A DNA stretch of 64,000 nt from Candidatus Vicinibacter affinis (GTDB taxonomy: Bacteria; Bacteroidota; Bacteroidia; Chitinophagales; Saprospiraceae). The DNA lies in assembly GCA_016714365.1 (NCBI GenBank), contig JADJNH010000005.1, forward strand, positions 844,501 to 908,500. The letters are read 5' to 3'. A program made the translations under genes and the position numbers. Within the stretch, counting starts at the first letter, position 1; each line of letters starts with the position of its first letter. The notes beneath the pieces were generated by a model, which was not told the origin of the DNA, made no database searches, and saw only the letters and a list, made by a program, of their open reading frames with translations. This document shows positions 1 through 10,676 of this stretch, piece by piece.

Positions 1-570
1 ATATTATCATTTGCGATCGGATTTTATTCAGGGTTGGGTTATAATTCCCAAAAATTTAAGAGCGAGGTTGGATCCACGCTCATGCTCGAACGTATCCGAG
101 AGGTTTTTAAAGTGGCCGCAATGGAAGCTGAATACAGTGAATTGTTTACTCATAAAGACTACACCTGGTTTGATTTAAGTCCATTCAGAAAAGTGGCTAT
201 CATCAGGGTGAAGGCTAAGGTGTTGGCGGGATTTGATTTGGATACAAGTCAGGTTAGGATAGACGAAAAGTTGAAAACTATTTTTATACATTTTCATTCC
301 AACGCAAAAATATTATCACTTGATCACCAACTCGATTATTATGACTTGCAGCAGGGGACCTTTAATTATTTTACTCCTCAGGAGCTTACTTTAATTCAGG
401 ATAAGGCCAGAGACATTATTTTGAGAAAAGCAGAGGGATCTGATTTACTCAAAAGGGCAGACGCAAGGAGATTAGAGTTGGTCCAAGCAATTGATGAGTT
501 GTGTAAAAATCTCGGATGGAAGGTTGAAATGGTTATAAGTCCTGAGCCTAAAAGGCCTTTTATTCAGTAA
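1..570 (+). CDS. DUF4230 family protein (5' end outside window)
   Basis: The frame is open to the left edge of the window, so only about the last 189 residues are visible; a TTG at 34 is unlikely to be the real start. The first visible residues (ILSFAIGFYSG) are hydrophobic and look like the end of an N-terminal membrane anchor. The body, with VGSTLMLERIREVFKVAAMEAEYSELF near its start and a charged helical end around KARDIILRKAEGS, fits the DUF4230 family, whose biochemical role is not known. The expected topology is a single anchor with the domain outside the cytoplasmic membrane. The family call is from memory of its pattern and was not searched. No partner gene is visible on the left. To the right lies a 1.2-kb gap. 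Confidence 0.65.
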   Translation: MLSFAIGFYSGLGYNSQKFKSEVGSTLMLERIREVFKVAAMEAEYSELFTHKDYTWFDLSPFRKVAIIRVKAKVLAGFDLDTSQVRIDEKLKTIFIHFHSNAKILSLDHQLDYYDLQQGTFNYFTPQELTLIQDKARDIILRKAEGSDLLKRADARRLELVQAIDELCKNLGWKVEMVISPEPKRPFIQ

Positions 571-1766
571 TTCTCACTTATTATTTTAGCTAATTCACAT
601 CAAGAAAAAAAATTCATTTTTTTTGTCTCCTTGCATTTACAATTCATTATAAAATTTAATGTGGTGTGACAAGTCAAAGGGTCACTCAGTCAAAATTTGT
701 AAGATACTTCTTTCATTGTTGGTTGTATAAATTTTGATTTACTCTAAAATGACTTATCATAAATTTGGTCAATCCAATAAACCTTAAATTTTCTTTAACA
801 TTTCAAGTGAATCATTTCGTCTGTTGAAGGCGTTTTGTTATCATCATGAGTTAATAAATAGGCTTCGTTTTAAAATCGGGATAAGATTCCCACAGGGATT
901 AGGGAAGTCATCTCCAACAAGTTGGAGATGGCTTTTTTTATTTTTGCGAATTCTATTTTTGTTATCTACTTATTTAGGAAGGATGATTTTCTAATCCACC
1001 CCGATTTGAAATTTTATTCATTAGGTTAAAATCTTCAAATGAGTCATCTACCATATTTTAAATTGGTGGACTAAACAAACCCAGCTATCCAGATCACTTT
1101 TACAGATTCACAAAGAATTCATTAAACCCAATTGATGTATTAGAATTTCTATTCCAAGTCAAAAAACCATCAAATAATCAGTAAACCGTCTTCACGCAAC
1201 TGGCAGGCAGGACTCCTTCCCTTAATGAACTTACTTTCATTACATTGATAGTAATCAAAGAGCGTTCATTCATGGTGGGCTTATCTTAATTGGGCATTTA
1301 TCTTTTTTCATGAAATCCAAATCTATAATATGAGATAAATTTACTGGAATGATATTTTTGAGAAAGGAGGGATCTTCCAATCAAAGTTCCGCACCATAGA
1401 AATTTTTTTATTCAATTTTCGAATTCTGGATCTAAGTAGAAACGTTAAGTTTATTGATTATTTATAATAAATTTTAAATTAAACACTTATGGTTTATATT
1501 TAAACTAAATGTAATTTATAAAATGAATTTTTTGTTTTCTAAAAGTCACCGCACAAATTATCCTCAGTTTTTTTTTATCCATATTCCTTGAAAATCCCTT
1601 TTAATCCATAGGGGTATTGAAATATTTTCTTGTCATGAGAGTAGTGAAATCAGATTGATTTGACTCATTAAATATTTTTTTAATGGTTAACTAACTGATT
1701 TTGCGATTTCTGAATTTTTTTTTTAGAAATTTTAAAACTCATTAGAAAAACAAATTTTTTCAAATC
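571..1766. other. AT-rich intergenic gap before the giant adhesin
   Basis: This 1.2-kb stretch is very AT-rich and has no open frame with coding character on either strand. The only clear structure is the hairpin plus T-run at 909-940. The last 250 bases before the adhesin are dense in A/T runs, as expected for a long leader or promoter region, but no TAnnTTTG box could be fixed with confidence. Confidence 0.5.
909..940 (+). terminator. Rho-independent terminator, far from any gene
   Basis: A perfect 10-bp inverted repeat (CATCTCCAAC at 909-918 and GTTGGAGATG at 921-930) is followed at once by GC and a run of seven T. It lies about 340 bp after the DUF4230 stop and 830 bp before the next start, so it may end a small untranslated RNA or a long 3' UTR. 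Confidence 0.6.
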
Positions 1767-4700
1767 ATGATGAAGCGTTACCAAATTAAAAGATTTCAAT
1801 TGTTGTGGATTCTTTTTTTATTTGCTTTTCAATTTTCGAAAGCGACCAACTGCACTTGTCCAAACAACGTTGTTCAAAATCCTAGTTTTGAGAATGGGAT
1901 TACAAACTGGACATATTTCAATGGAAATTTTTCAGCAAATACGTATGCAGCGCAGTGCGGCACTTATGCGGGACATTTTCAGCATACCAGTGGTAACGGT
2001 GGATTCTATCAGGATCTCACAAATGTTGCAGTTGGATCAAAATTAACCATCAGTTTTTATGGAGGAGTTCACGACAATTCCTTCAATCAGAGATTTGGAT
2101 TGTTTTATCTCAACAGTGCCGGGGTGCAGATTGGTGGAGACTCAGTTAATGTCGATGGTCCATTACCTAATATGAGTTTTTACACCATAATTTCCACGGT
2201 GCCAAGTGGGACAACCAAGGTTAGAATAATGGGGAAGGCTAGTGGTAATTGGTTGAAAGTCGATCAAATTTGTTTGAATGTAGAGCAGCCATGTGTGAAT
2301 TTTACAGCATTGGCACAATCCGATTTAAACCTCGTTAAAACCAGAAGTTGGACCAATCAAATTACATGTGGTAGTGAACCGGAAAGAATTTTTTATGCAG
2401 ATTGTTTATTGGACAATATAAGTGGAGGAACAGGAGGGAATAGGAAACTATGGAAAGTTGTTTCAGCTGGAACTTTTAAGGAGTATTGTGACGGCACAGC
2501 TTATGCAGTAGTTCAGGTTCAAAATGTGGATTTACCAACTTATAAATTCAACATTACCTTAATTCTTAGTGGCAGAACTTTTAGTGCTCCTGCAGGAAGT
2601 CCACATCTTGAAGGGTGTACAAGTTCCAGTAAAACCAACTGGTATTATTACACAAGCCTAAAAGGCTCATTTGTTGGATTAGAAAGTCTGGCAGGTGGAG
2701 TTTTAGCAGTAACAGGTAAAATGGCTGCTTTCCAAATGGGAACCAATGCAAGTTTATATGGAGTCCTTGGAAATTTTGGTGCAAGTTCATGGATGGATTA
2801 TGCTATAATTTGTCAGCCTAATGGATTCAATTTAAAAACAGATTGTCAATTTGACTTTAATTTCTTTTTAAGTGGTGGAGATCTATTGGCATCAGATGCA
2901 AGCACTTGCGGAAAAATATGTGTTGGACAAAGTACTAACTTAAACGGGTATGCTGTTGGAGGTAAGCCGGCATATACTTATTCGTGGAGTCATGGTCTTG
3001 GAACAGGTCAAACTAAATCTGTTAGTCCTGCAACTACTACCACTTACACCGTAACAGCAACAGATGCTAACGGTTGCACCGCAACCGATGCGGTAATGAT
3101 TATGGTTAATCCTGCACCAACGGTTGATGCAGGAGCAAATCAAATTCTTTGTCCGGGTAAATGCACAGACTTAACAGCAACAGCTAGTGGAGGAACTTCA
3201 CCATATACTTATACCTGGGATAAAGGTCTGGGTACAGGCCAAACCAAAAATGTCTGTCCAAGTGTTACCACCACTTATACAGTCACAGTAACAGATGCAA
3301 AAGGTTGTACAGCAACTGATGCAGTTACAGTTACTGTGAATCCAAATATTCTGGTGACCATCACTAAAATTGATGCAAAATGCGGAATATTAAACGGATC
3401 TGCAACTGCAAATCCAACTGGTGGAACCCAGCCTTACACCTATAAATGGTCAAATGGTCCAACCACCCAAATAAACAGCAATATAGGTCCAGGCAATTAT
3501 ACAGTAACGGTTACTGACTCCAAGGGATGTACAGCAACTGCTTCAACGGCCATTATAAATATTGGTGGCCCAAGTCTTGATGCGGGAGCAGATAAATCCA
3601 TTTGTATAGGTAGCAGTGCAAACCTTACTGCAAATGCAACCGGAGGTACAACTCCTTATACTTATGTTTGGGACAACGGACTTGGAACAGGACAAAATAA
3701 AACTGTTTCACCAACAGTAACAACTACTTATTCTGTAACTGTTACCGATGCAAATGGTTGTACAGCTGCTGATCAGGTGAAAGTTATAGTCTATCCAAAT
3801 CCAATGGTTACCATCAATAAGAATGATGCTAAATGTGGATTCTCTAATGGTTCAGCCACTGCAAATCCAAGTGGAGGAACGTCACCATATACGTACAATT
3901 GGTCCAATGGAGGAACGACACAAAGCATCAGTAATTTGTCAGCAGGAAACTACAGTGTTACCGTTACAGACAGTAAAGGATGTACGGCAACAGCGAGTAC
4001 TACATTAAACAATATCAGTGGACCGACAGTAGATGCAGGTTCAGATAAATCAGGTTGTGTAGGATCGACATTCAATTTAAGTGCAACAGCCAATGGCGGC
4101 ACTTCACCATATACGTATACATGGGATAATGGATTAGGAAATGGCCAGAGCAAAACGGTCAATCCAGGTTTCACGACCACATACACAGTTACGGTTACCG
4201 ATGCAAACGGCTGTACGGCAGTAGATCAGGTGAAAGTAATTATCTATCCAAACCCAAGTGTGAGCATAGACAAATGGCATGCAAAATGCGGCTATGCAAA
4301 TGGGTCAGCCACAGCGAATGCAAGTGGCGGCACCTCACCATATACCTACAATTGGTCCAATGGAGGAACGACACAAAGCATCAGCAATTTATCAGCAGGA
4401 AACTACAGTGTTACCGTTACAGACAGCAAAGGATGTACGGCAACAGCGAGTACCACCATCAACAATACAAATGGTCCTACTGTAGATGCTGGCGCAGATA
4501 AATCAGGTTGTGTAGGATCGACATTCAATTTAAGTGCAACAGCCAATGGCGGCACTTCACCATATACGTATGCATGGGATAATGGATTAGGAAACGGACA
4601 AAACAAAACCGTAAATCCTGGATTTACAACAACGTATACAGTTACAGTTACGGATGCAAACGGCTGTACGGCAGTAGATCAGGTGAAAGTAATCATCTAT

Positions 4701-7700
4701 CCAAACCCAAGTGTAAGCATAGACAAATGGCATGCAAAATGCGGTTATGCAAATGGGTCAGCGACTGCGAATGCAAGTGGAGGTACGTCACCGTATACGT
4801 ACAATTGGTCCAATGGAGGAACGACACAAAGCATCAGCAATTTATCAGCAGGAAACTACAGTGTTACCGTTACAGACAGTAAAGGATGTACGGCAACAGC
4901 GAGTACCACCATCAACAATACAAACGGACCGACAGTAGATGCTGGAGCAGATAAATCAGGTTGTGTAGGATCGACATTCAATTTAAGTGCAACAGCCAAT
5001 GGCGGCACTTCACCATATACGTATGCATGGGATAATGGATTAGGAAACGGACAAAACAAAACCGTAAATCCTGGATTTACAACAACGTATACAGTTACAG
5101 TTACGGATGCAAACGGCTGTACGGCAGTAGATCAGGTGAAAGTAATCATCTATCCAAACCCAAGTGTAAGCATAGACAAATGGCATGCAAAATGCGGTTA
5201 TGCAAATGGGTCAGCGACTGCGAATGCAAGTGGAGGTACGTCACCGTATACGTACAATTGGTCCAATGGAGGAACGACACAAAGCATCAGCAATTTATCA
5301 GCAGGAAACTACAGTGTTACCGTTACAGACAGTAAAGGATGTACGGCAACAGCGAGTACCACCATCAACAATACAAACGGACCGACAGTAGATGCTGGAG
5401 CAGATAAATCAGGTTGTGTAGGATCGACATTCAATTTAAGTGCAACAGCCAATGGCGGCACTTCACCATATACGTATGCATGGGATAATGGATTAGGAAA
5501 CGGACAAAACAAAACCGTAAATCCAGGTTTCACGACCACATACACAGTGACGGTTACCGATGCAAACGGCTGTACCGCAGTGGATCAGGTGAAAGTGATA
5601 ATTTATCCGAACCCAAGTGTGAGCATTGATAAATGGCATGCAAAATGCGGCTATGCAAATGGGTCAGCCACAGCGAATGCAAGTGGCGGAACGTCACCAT
5701 ACACCTACAATTGGTCCAATGGAGGAACGACACAAAGCATCAGCAATTTATCAGCAGGAAACTACAGTGTTACCGTTACAGACAGTAAAGGATGTACGGC
5801 AACAGCGAGTACCACCATCAACAATACAAATGGTCCTACAGTAGATGCCGGAGCAGATAAATCAGGTTGTGTAGGATCGACATTCAATTTAAGTGCAACA
5901 GCCAATGGCGGCACTTCACCATATACGTATGCATGGGATAATGGATTAGGAAACGGACAAAACAAAACAGTAAATCCTGGATTCACAACAACGTATACAG
6001 TTACAGTTACCGATGCAAACGGATGTACGGCAGTAGATCAGGTGAAAGTAATCATCTATCCAAACCCAAGTGTAAGCATAGACAAATGGCATGCAAAATG
6101 CGGCTATGCAAATGGGTCAGCCACAGCGAATGCAAGTGGTGGAACGTCACCATACACCTACAATTGGTCCAATGGAGGAACGACACAAAGCATCAGCAAT
6201 TTATCAGCAGGAAACTACAGTGTTACCGTTACCGACAGCAAAGGATGTACGGCAACAGCGAGTACCACCATCAACAATACAAACGGACCGACAGTAGATG
6301 CTGGCGCAGATAAATCAGGTTGTGTAGGATCGACATTCAATTTAAGTGCAACAGCCAATGGCGGCACTTCACCATATACGTATGCATGGGATAATGGATT
6401 AGGAAACGGACAAAACAAAACCGTAAATCCTGGATTCACAACAACGTATACAGTTACAGTTACAGATGCAAACGGATGTACGGCAGTAGATCAGGTGAAA
6501 GTAATCATCTATCCAAACCCAAGTGTAAGCATAGACAAATGGCATGCAAAATGCGGCTATGCAAATGGGTCAGCCACAGCGAATGCAAGTGGTGGCACCT
6601 CACCATACACCTACAATTGGTCCAATGGAGGAACGACACAAAGCATCAGCAATTTATCAGCAGGAAACTACAGTGTTACCGTTACCGACAGCAAAGGATG
6701 TACGGCAACAGCGAGTACCACGATCAACAATACAAATGGTCCTACAGTAGATGCTGGCGCAGATAAATCAGGTTGTGTAGGATCGACATTCAATTTAAGT
6801 GCAACAGCCAATGGCGGCACTTCACCATATACGTATGCATGGGATAATGGATTAGGAAACGGACAAAACAAAACAGTAAATCCTGGATTCACGACAACGT
6901 ATACAGTTACAGTTACGGATGCAAACGGATGTACGGCAGTAGATCAGGTGAAAGTGATCATCTATCCAAACCCAAGTGTAAGCATAGACAAGTGGCATGC
7001 AAAATGCGGCTATGCAAATGGGTCAGCCACAGCGAATGCAAGTGGCGGAACCTCACCATACACCTACAATTGGTCCAATGGAGGAACGACACAAAGCATC
7101 AGCAATTTATCAGCAGGAAACTACAGTGTTACGGTTACGGACAGTAAAGGATGTACGGCAACAGCGAGTACCACGATCAACAATACAAACGGACCGACAG
7201 TGGATGCTGGAGCAGATAAATCAGGTTGTGTAGGATCTACATTCAATTTAAGTGCAACAGCCAATGGCGGCACTTCACCATATACATATGCATGGGATAA
7301 TGGATTAGGAAATGGACAAAGTAAAACTGTGAGTCCGGCATTTACAAGCACTTACACAGTTACGGTTACAGATGCAAATGGATGTACTGCAACAGATAAA
7401 GTAAAAATTACAATATTGGATTGCAGTCCAAAAATTACGCATGAAAAAACATTAGCTTCAATAACTAAAGTTGGATTGAATACATATAATGTAGTTTACC
7501 ATATTCTAGTCAAAAATACCGGTTACGCCGGAGTTTATGATTTAAGTGACAAGTCAGGTTTTGATGATGATATAGCGATCAACACCGTTACCTATTCATC
7601 CAATGCTCCTGGAAATCCGGGTAATGTCTTGTTTGGAAGTGGACCTTGGAAACTTGCAGACAATCAAGCAATTTTTGCAAACACAAATCATTTATATGTC

Positions 7701-10475
7701 ATCAGTTTTAATGTCAAAATTGACTTAAGTGCAACATCTGGAGGTAACAATACTTATTATTCATGTGGAAGGTCATTGGTTAATAGACCTTCTGCCGGAG
7801 AAGCATTGTTTAATGAATCCCTATTAGACCTTAATGATGACGGATTTTATGAAGAGAGAGACACAGCTTGCGGAGATTTACCATATATCGAACATACAAA
7901 AACTCTAAGTAAATTGGTTCAGACCGGACCAAGGAATTTTCAGGTGAGTTACAATATTGTGGTAGTGAATAAAGGAGGAAAGGCAGATAATTATGCATTG
8001 GCGGATCGTCCGGCATTTGATAATGACATAAGCATTTTAGGTGCTAGATACAATACAGATGCTCCTTCACATCCTGCTAACCCGGGAAGTATTAACCTTG
8101 CTGGTACAGGACCTTGGAATTTATCTTCAGGACAGAATATTAATCCGGGAGCAGTGCATACTTATACCATTCAGGTAGATGTATCTATAAATCTTGAAGA
8201 TGGTAAGGGTGACAATCGTTACGATCAGTGCGGAAGAGCACAGTCTAGTTATCCGGTATCCAATGAGGGGTTATTTAATGAATCGCAGTTGGATATCAGT
8301 AGTGATGGAACTGTGGATCAAAAAGATACAGCCTGTGCTGATGTGCCATACATTGTACATGAAAAATTTACACAAAATGTAATCGATCGTGGAAATGGTG
8401 ACTATGGAGTTATCTACAAAATTGATGTTAAAAATCTTGGCGGTGCAAGTGGACGTTATAATTTGGTGGATGCTCCTGGATTTGATAATGATTTTGTTAT
8501 ACAAAGTGCAAATTATACTTCCAATGCAATTGGAAATATAGGTAATCCAAATCCAGTAAATTTGATTGGTAGTGGACCTTGGACGCTTGCAACAAATCAA
8601 AACATCAATGCTTTCAGTAGTCAGCAATATTATCTTACAGTAAATGCAATTATAGATTTGGTTGTAGCTGAATCACAAGGTGATGAAGTGTATAGCGCAT
8701 GTGGAAGTAAAATCCAGGGAACTCCATCTTCTGGTGAAGGATTGTTCAATCAGTCCACTTTAGATGTGAATATTGATGGGGTGATTGATCAAAGAGATAC
8801 TACCTGTTATGATATTCAGTTCAATTTGTGTAGTCTTGGAGATTTTGTTTGGCATGATAAAAATGTAAATGGTAAACAGGATTTCGGTGAAGAAGGAATT
8901 GAAGGTGTACCGGTATATTTATATGATGCAACTACCAATACAGTAGTTCGAACTACCACCACTAATAAGTACGGATATTATTTGTTTGATAAAATTCAAT
9001 GTGGAAAATACTATGTGAAATTTTTACCAAGCAGTGATTGGACCGTTACTACACCAAATGCATCCAGTGATGTAACGGATAGTGATGTTGATAATTCAAA
9101 CGGACCAGGTACAACAGCTATGACTTTGCTGAGTCCGGGAGAAGATGACTTAACATGGGATCTTGGTTTATACAAATGTAGCATGATGGGAGGAAGGGTA
9201 TTTTTTGACACTGACAAGGATGGTGTTTTTGATGCCACGGAGAATGGAATAAATGGATTGGATGTATTTTTAATGGATGCGACCAGTGGTGTATCTATTG
9301 CAAAGACCAGAACGTCAACCAATCCTGCAACTCCATCAGATGACGGATTCTACATGTTTAATTGTATAAAACCTGGCACTTATTATATACGTTTTGAAAG
9401 ACTGGATCAGCTTGCTTCTTCGAGTGCATATCAAGGGGGTAATTATGACAAGGATTCAGACATCAATCATGAAAATGGAGTTAACACCACTAAAAGGATC
9501 AGTGTGCAAAGTGGAGATAAGGTATTAAACATTGGCGCTGGATTTATGATAAAAGCTACAGTAGGAGATTATGCCTGGATCGATGCAAATGCTAATGGAT
9601 TACAGGACGGAGGTGAAAAACCGGCTGCGGGAATGAAAGTATTTGCTTACAACACGAGTGGCACGATGGTTAGTGAGTCAGTTACAGAAAGTAATGGGCA
9701 TTATATGTTGGATGGTATAGGGCAGGGAGATTATTATGTAAAATTTGTGCCATTGCCAGGATATGGTTTTACTCAAGCTCACAAAGGACCGGAAACTGTT
9801 GACAATGATGTGGATGGAGCTAACGGATATGGAACCACCCGGGTGTACAGACTCATATCAGGGGATCAATTACCTAACATAGATGCAGGTCTAACCTCAC
9901 AGGCATTACCGATCGAATGGTTATCATTTGATGCATACTACAATGGTAAAGGGACTGAGTTAAATTGGACAACAGGAGTTGAGTTAAATAATGAATATTT
10001 CATCATTGAGAGAAAGCATGAATCTGAAGGAGAATTTTCTAAGATTAGTCAAATTGCTGCAGATGAAAATACTACTGCTGCTGCCCATGAGTATGATTAT
10101 TTGGATAATGGAGTAAACAGATCCGGGATCTATTATTACCGTATTAAGCAAGTAGATAAGGATGGTGTATATAATTACAGTAAGGTAGTCTCCATTAAAA
10201 TTTCAGTGGACAGAAACTTAGGTGTAGTAATTTATCCAAACCCTGTAAATGAATTGCTTAAAGTTGAGTTTTGGATTAGCGATGATGCAGAAGTGGAAGT
10301 AACTGTTTTTGACCAGGCTGGAAAGAATGTGATGTCCAATCCTTTTGGTGGTTTCCATAAATCAGGGAATTATATTGAAGATATCAATACCTCTATCCTT
10401 GCACCAGGTCAGTATAGTTTACAGATTAAAACTTCCAACGGAATAGTCAATAAACGATTTTCAGTATCGAGATAA
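1767..10475 (+). CDS. Giant SprB-like T9SS adhesin with tandem repeats
   Basis: A 2902-residue secreted surface protein. Order of parts: signal peptide (about 1-26); a galactose-binding-like or carbohydrate-binding segment (about 36-170, starting VVQNPSFENGITNW); a unique region to about 370; then Ig/PKD-like and SprB-type repeats (about 375-1887) with the recurring core SPYTYNWSNGGTTQSISNL; three DUF11-like repeats of about 150 residues (1890-2350, each ending in a DxNxDGxxDxxDT-type acidic loop); three SdrD-B-like domains starting near 2356, 2472 and 2597 (pattern GDFVWHDKNVNGKQD); a fibronectin-like segment; and a T9SS type A sorting tail from about 2821 (VIYPNP). SprB of Flavobacterium johnsoniae is the motile adhesin of gliding, and the repeat family is shared, but the rest differs, so the role here (adhesion, biofilm or gliding) is inferred. 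The acidic DxNxNG loops are probable calcium sites. Start ATG-ATG at 1767; a following hairpin ends the transcript. Confidence 0.9.
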   Translation: MMKRYQIKRFQLLWILFLFAFQFSKATNCTCPNNVVQNPSFENGITNWTYFNGNFSANTYAAQCGTYAGHFQHTSGNGGFYQDLTNVAVGSKLTISFYGGVHDNSFNQRFGLFYLNSAGVQIGGDSVNVDGPLPNMSFYTIISTVPSGTTKVRIMGKASGNWLKVDQICLNVEQPCVNFTALAQSDLNLVKTRSWTNQITCGSEPERIFYADCLLDNISGGTGGNRKLWKVVSAGTFKEYCDGTAYAVVQVQNVDLPTYKFNITLILSGRTFSAPAGSPHLEGCTSSSKTNWYYYTSLKGSFVGLESLAGGVLAVTGKMAAFQMGTNASLYGVLGNFGASSWMDYAIICQPNGFNLKTDCQFDFNFFLSGGDLLASDASTCGKICVGQSTNLNGYAVGGKPAYTYSWSHGLGTGQTKSVSPATTTTYTVTATDANGCTATDAVMIMVNPAPTVDAGANQILCPGKCTDLTATASGGTSPYTYTWDKGLGTGQTKNVCPSVTTTYTVTVTDAKGCTATDAVTVTVNPNILVTITKIDAKCGILNGSATANPTGGTQPYTYKWSNGPTTQINSNIGPGNYTVTVTDSKGCTATASTAIINIGGPSLDAGADKSICIGSSANLTANATGGTTPYTYVWDNGLGTGQNKTVSPTVTTTYSVTVTDANGCTAADQVKVIVYPNPMVTINKNDAKCGFSNGSATANPSGGTSPYTYNWSNGGTTQSISNLSAGNYSVTVTDSKGCTATASTTLNNISGPTVDAGSDKSGCVGSTFNLSATANGGTSPYTYTWDNGLGNGQSKTVNPGFTTTYTVTVTDANGCTAVDQVKVIIYPNPSVSIDKWHAKCGYANGSATANASGGTSPYTYNWSNGGTTQSISNLSAGNYSVTVTDSKGCTATASTTINNTNGPTVDAGADKSGCVGSTFNLSATANGGTSPYTYAWDNGLGNGQNKTVNPGFTTTYTVTVTDANGCTAVDQVKVIIYPNPSVSIDKWHAKCGYANGSATANASGGTSPYTYNWSNGGTTQSISNLSAGNYSVTVTDSKGCTATASTTINNTNGPTVDAGADKSGCVGSTFNLSATANGGTSPYTYAWDNGLGNGQNKTVNPGFTTTYTVTVTDANGCTAVDQVKVIIYPNPSVSIDKWHAKCGYANGSATANASGGTSPYTYNWSNGGTTQSISNLSAGNYSVTVTDSKGCTATASTTINNTNGPTVDAGADKSGCVGSTFNLSATANGGTSPYTYAWDNGLGNGQNKTVNPGFTTTYTVTVTDANGCTAVDQVKVIIYPNPSVSIDKWHAKCGYANGSATANASGGTSPYTYNWSNGGTTQSISNLSAGNYSVTVTDSKGCTATASTTINNTNGPTVDAGADKSGCVGSTFNLSATANGGTSPYTYAWDNGLGNGQNKTVNPGFTTTYTVTVTDANGCTAVDQVKVIIYPNPSVSIDKWHAKCGYANGSATANASGGTSPYTYNWSNGGTTQSISNLSAGNYSVTVTDSKGCTATASTTINNTNGPTVDAGADKSGCVGSTFNLSATANGGTSPYTYAWDNGLGNGQNKTVNPGFTTTYTVTVTDANGCTAVDQVKVIIYPNPSVSIDKWHAKCGYANGSATANASGGTSPYTYNWSNGGTTQSISNLSAGNYSVTVTDSKGCTATASTTINNTNGPTVDAGADKSGCVGSTFNLSATANGGTSPYTYAWDNGLGNGQNKTVNPGFTTTYTVTVTDANGCTAVDQVKVIIYPNPSVSIDKWHAKCGYANGSATANASGGTSPYTYNWSNGGTTQSISNLSAGNYSVTVTDSKGCTATASTTINNTNGPTVDAGADKSGCVGSTFNLSATANGGTSPYTYAWDNGLGNGQSKTVSPAFTSTYTVTVTDANGCTATDKVKITILDCSPKITHEKTLASITKVGLNTYNVVYHILVKNTGYAGVYDLSDKSGFDDDIAINTVTYSSNAPGNPGNVLFGSGPWKLADNQAIFANTNHLYVISFNVKIDLSATSGGNNTYYSCGRSLVNRPSAGEALFNESLLDLNDDGFYEERDTACGDLPYIEHTKTLSKLVQTGPRNFQVSYNIVVVNKGGKADNYALADRPAFDNDISILGARYNTDAPSHPANPGSINLAGTGPWNLSSGQNINPGAVHTYTIQVDVSINLEDGKGDNRYDQCGRAQSSYPVSNEGLFNESQLDISSDGTVDQKDTACADVPYIVHEKFTQNVIDRGNGDYGVIYKIDVKNLGGASGRYNLVDAPGFDNDFVIQSANYTSNAIGNIGNPNPVNLIGSGPWTLATNQNINAFSSQQYYLTVNAIIDLVVAESQGDEVYSACGSKIQGTPSSGEGLFNQSTLDVNIDGVIDQRDTTCYDIQFNLCSLGDFVWHDKNVNGKQDFGEEGIEGVPVYLYDATTNTVVRTTTTNKYGYYLFDKIQCGKYYVKFLPSSDWTVTTPNASSDVTDSDVDNSNGPGTTAMTLLSPGEDDLTWDLGLYKCSMMGGRVFFDTDKDGVFDATENGINGLDVFLMDATSGVSIAKTRTSTNPATPSDDGFYMFNCIKPGTYYIRFERLDQLASSSAYQGGNYDKDSDINHENGVNTTKRISVQSGDKVLNIGAGFMIKATVGDYAWIDANANGLQDGGEKPAAGMKVFAYNTSGTMVSESVTESNGHYMLDGIGQGDYYVKFVPLPGYGFTQAHKGPETVDNDVDGANGYGTTRVYRLISGDQLPNIDAGLTSQALPIEWLSFDAYYNGKGTELNWTTGVELNNEYFIIERKHESEGEFSKISQIAADENTTAAAHEYDYLDNGVNRSGIYYYRIKQVDKDGVYNYSKVVSIKISVDRNLGVVIYPNPVNELLKVEFWISDDAEVEVTVFDQAGKNVMSNPFGGFHKSGNYIEDINTSILAPGQYSLQIKTSNGIVNKRFSVSR
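3354..7430 (+). repeat. Nine in-phase 453-bp tandem repeats inside the adhesin gene
   Basis: Units begin at 3354, 3807, 4260, 4713, 5166, 5619, 6072, 6525 and 6978, each exactly 453 bp (151 codons). Each unit pairs one SprB-type repeat with one Ig/PKD-like repeat. The first unit is clearly diverged, the second is close, and the last seven are nearly identical at protein level; the end of the last unit diverges from about 7320. Differences among the seven are almost all at third codon positions. The units at 4713 and 5166 are identical for about 359 bp, then differ at many positions at once. Confidence 0.95.
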
Positions 10476-10501
10476 CTCATTTTGGAATCAATGAAATTTA
10501 G

Positions 10502-10540
10502 ACAAGTAAGGCAGATTGTAAAATCTGCCTTACTTGTTTC
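10502..10540 (+). terminator. Terminator after the giant adhesin
   Basis: A perfect 16-bp stem (10502-10517 paired with 10522-10537) encloses a GTAA loop, followed by a short T-rich tail. It sits 27 bp after the adhesin stop and separates it from the next gene. The symmetrical stem could also act on the other strand, but no gene runs that way. Confidence 0.8.
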
Positions 10541-10676
10541 AAAAATAAAATTTTAAAAAATACCTACTTTAATGAAGTCTGGATCAATCCACTTATTTGG
10601 TTCAATAATATAGTTCAGATATTTACTGTATCAATCAGTCTAGGTTTGATTTATTTATTTAGAAGCTAATCAATTT

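Noticed and set aside
3823..7351. Many repeated open frames of 60-100 codons on both strands inside the adhesin
   Set aside because: They recur with the 453-bp period in other frames of one long coding sequence and have no features of their own; they are shadows of the repeat.
3354..7430. Regular repeats considered as a CRISPR array
   Set aside because: The unit is 453 bp, coding and without spacers; no 24-48-bp repeat with unique spacers was found anywhere in the window.
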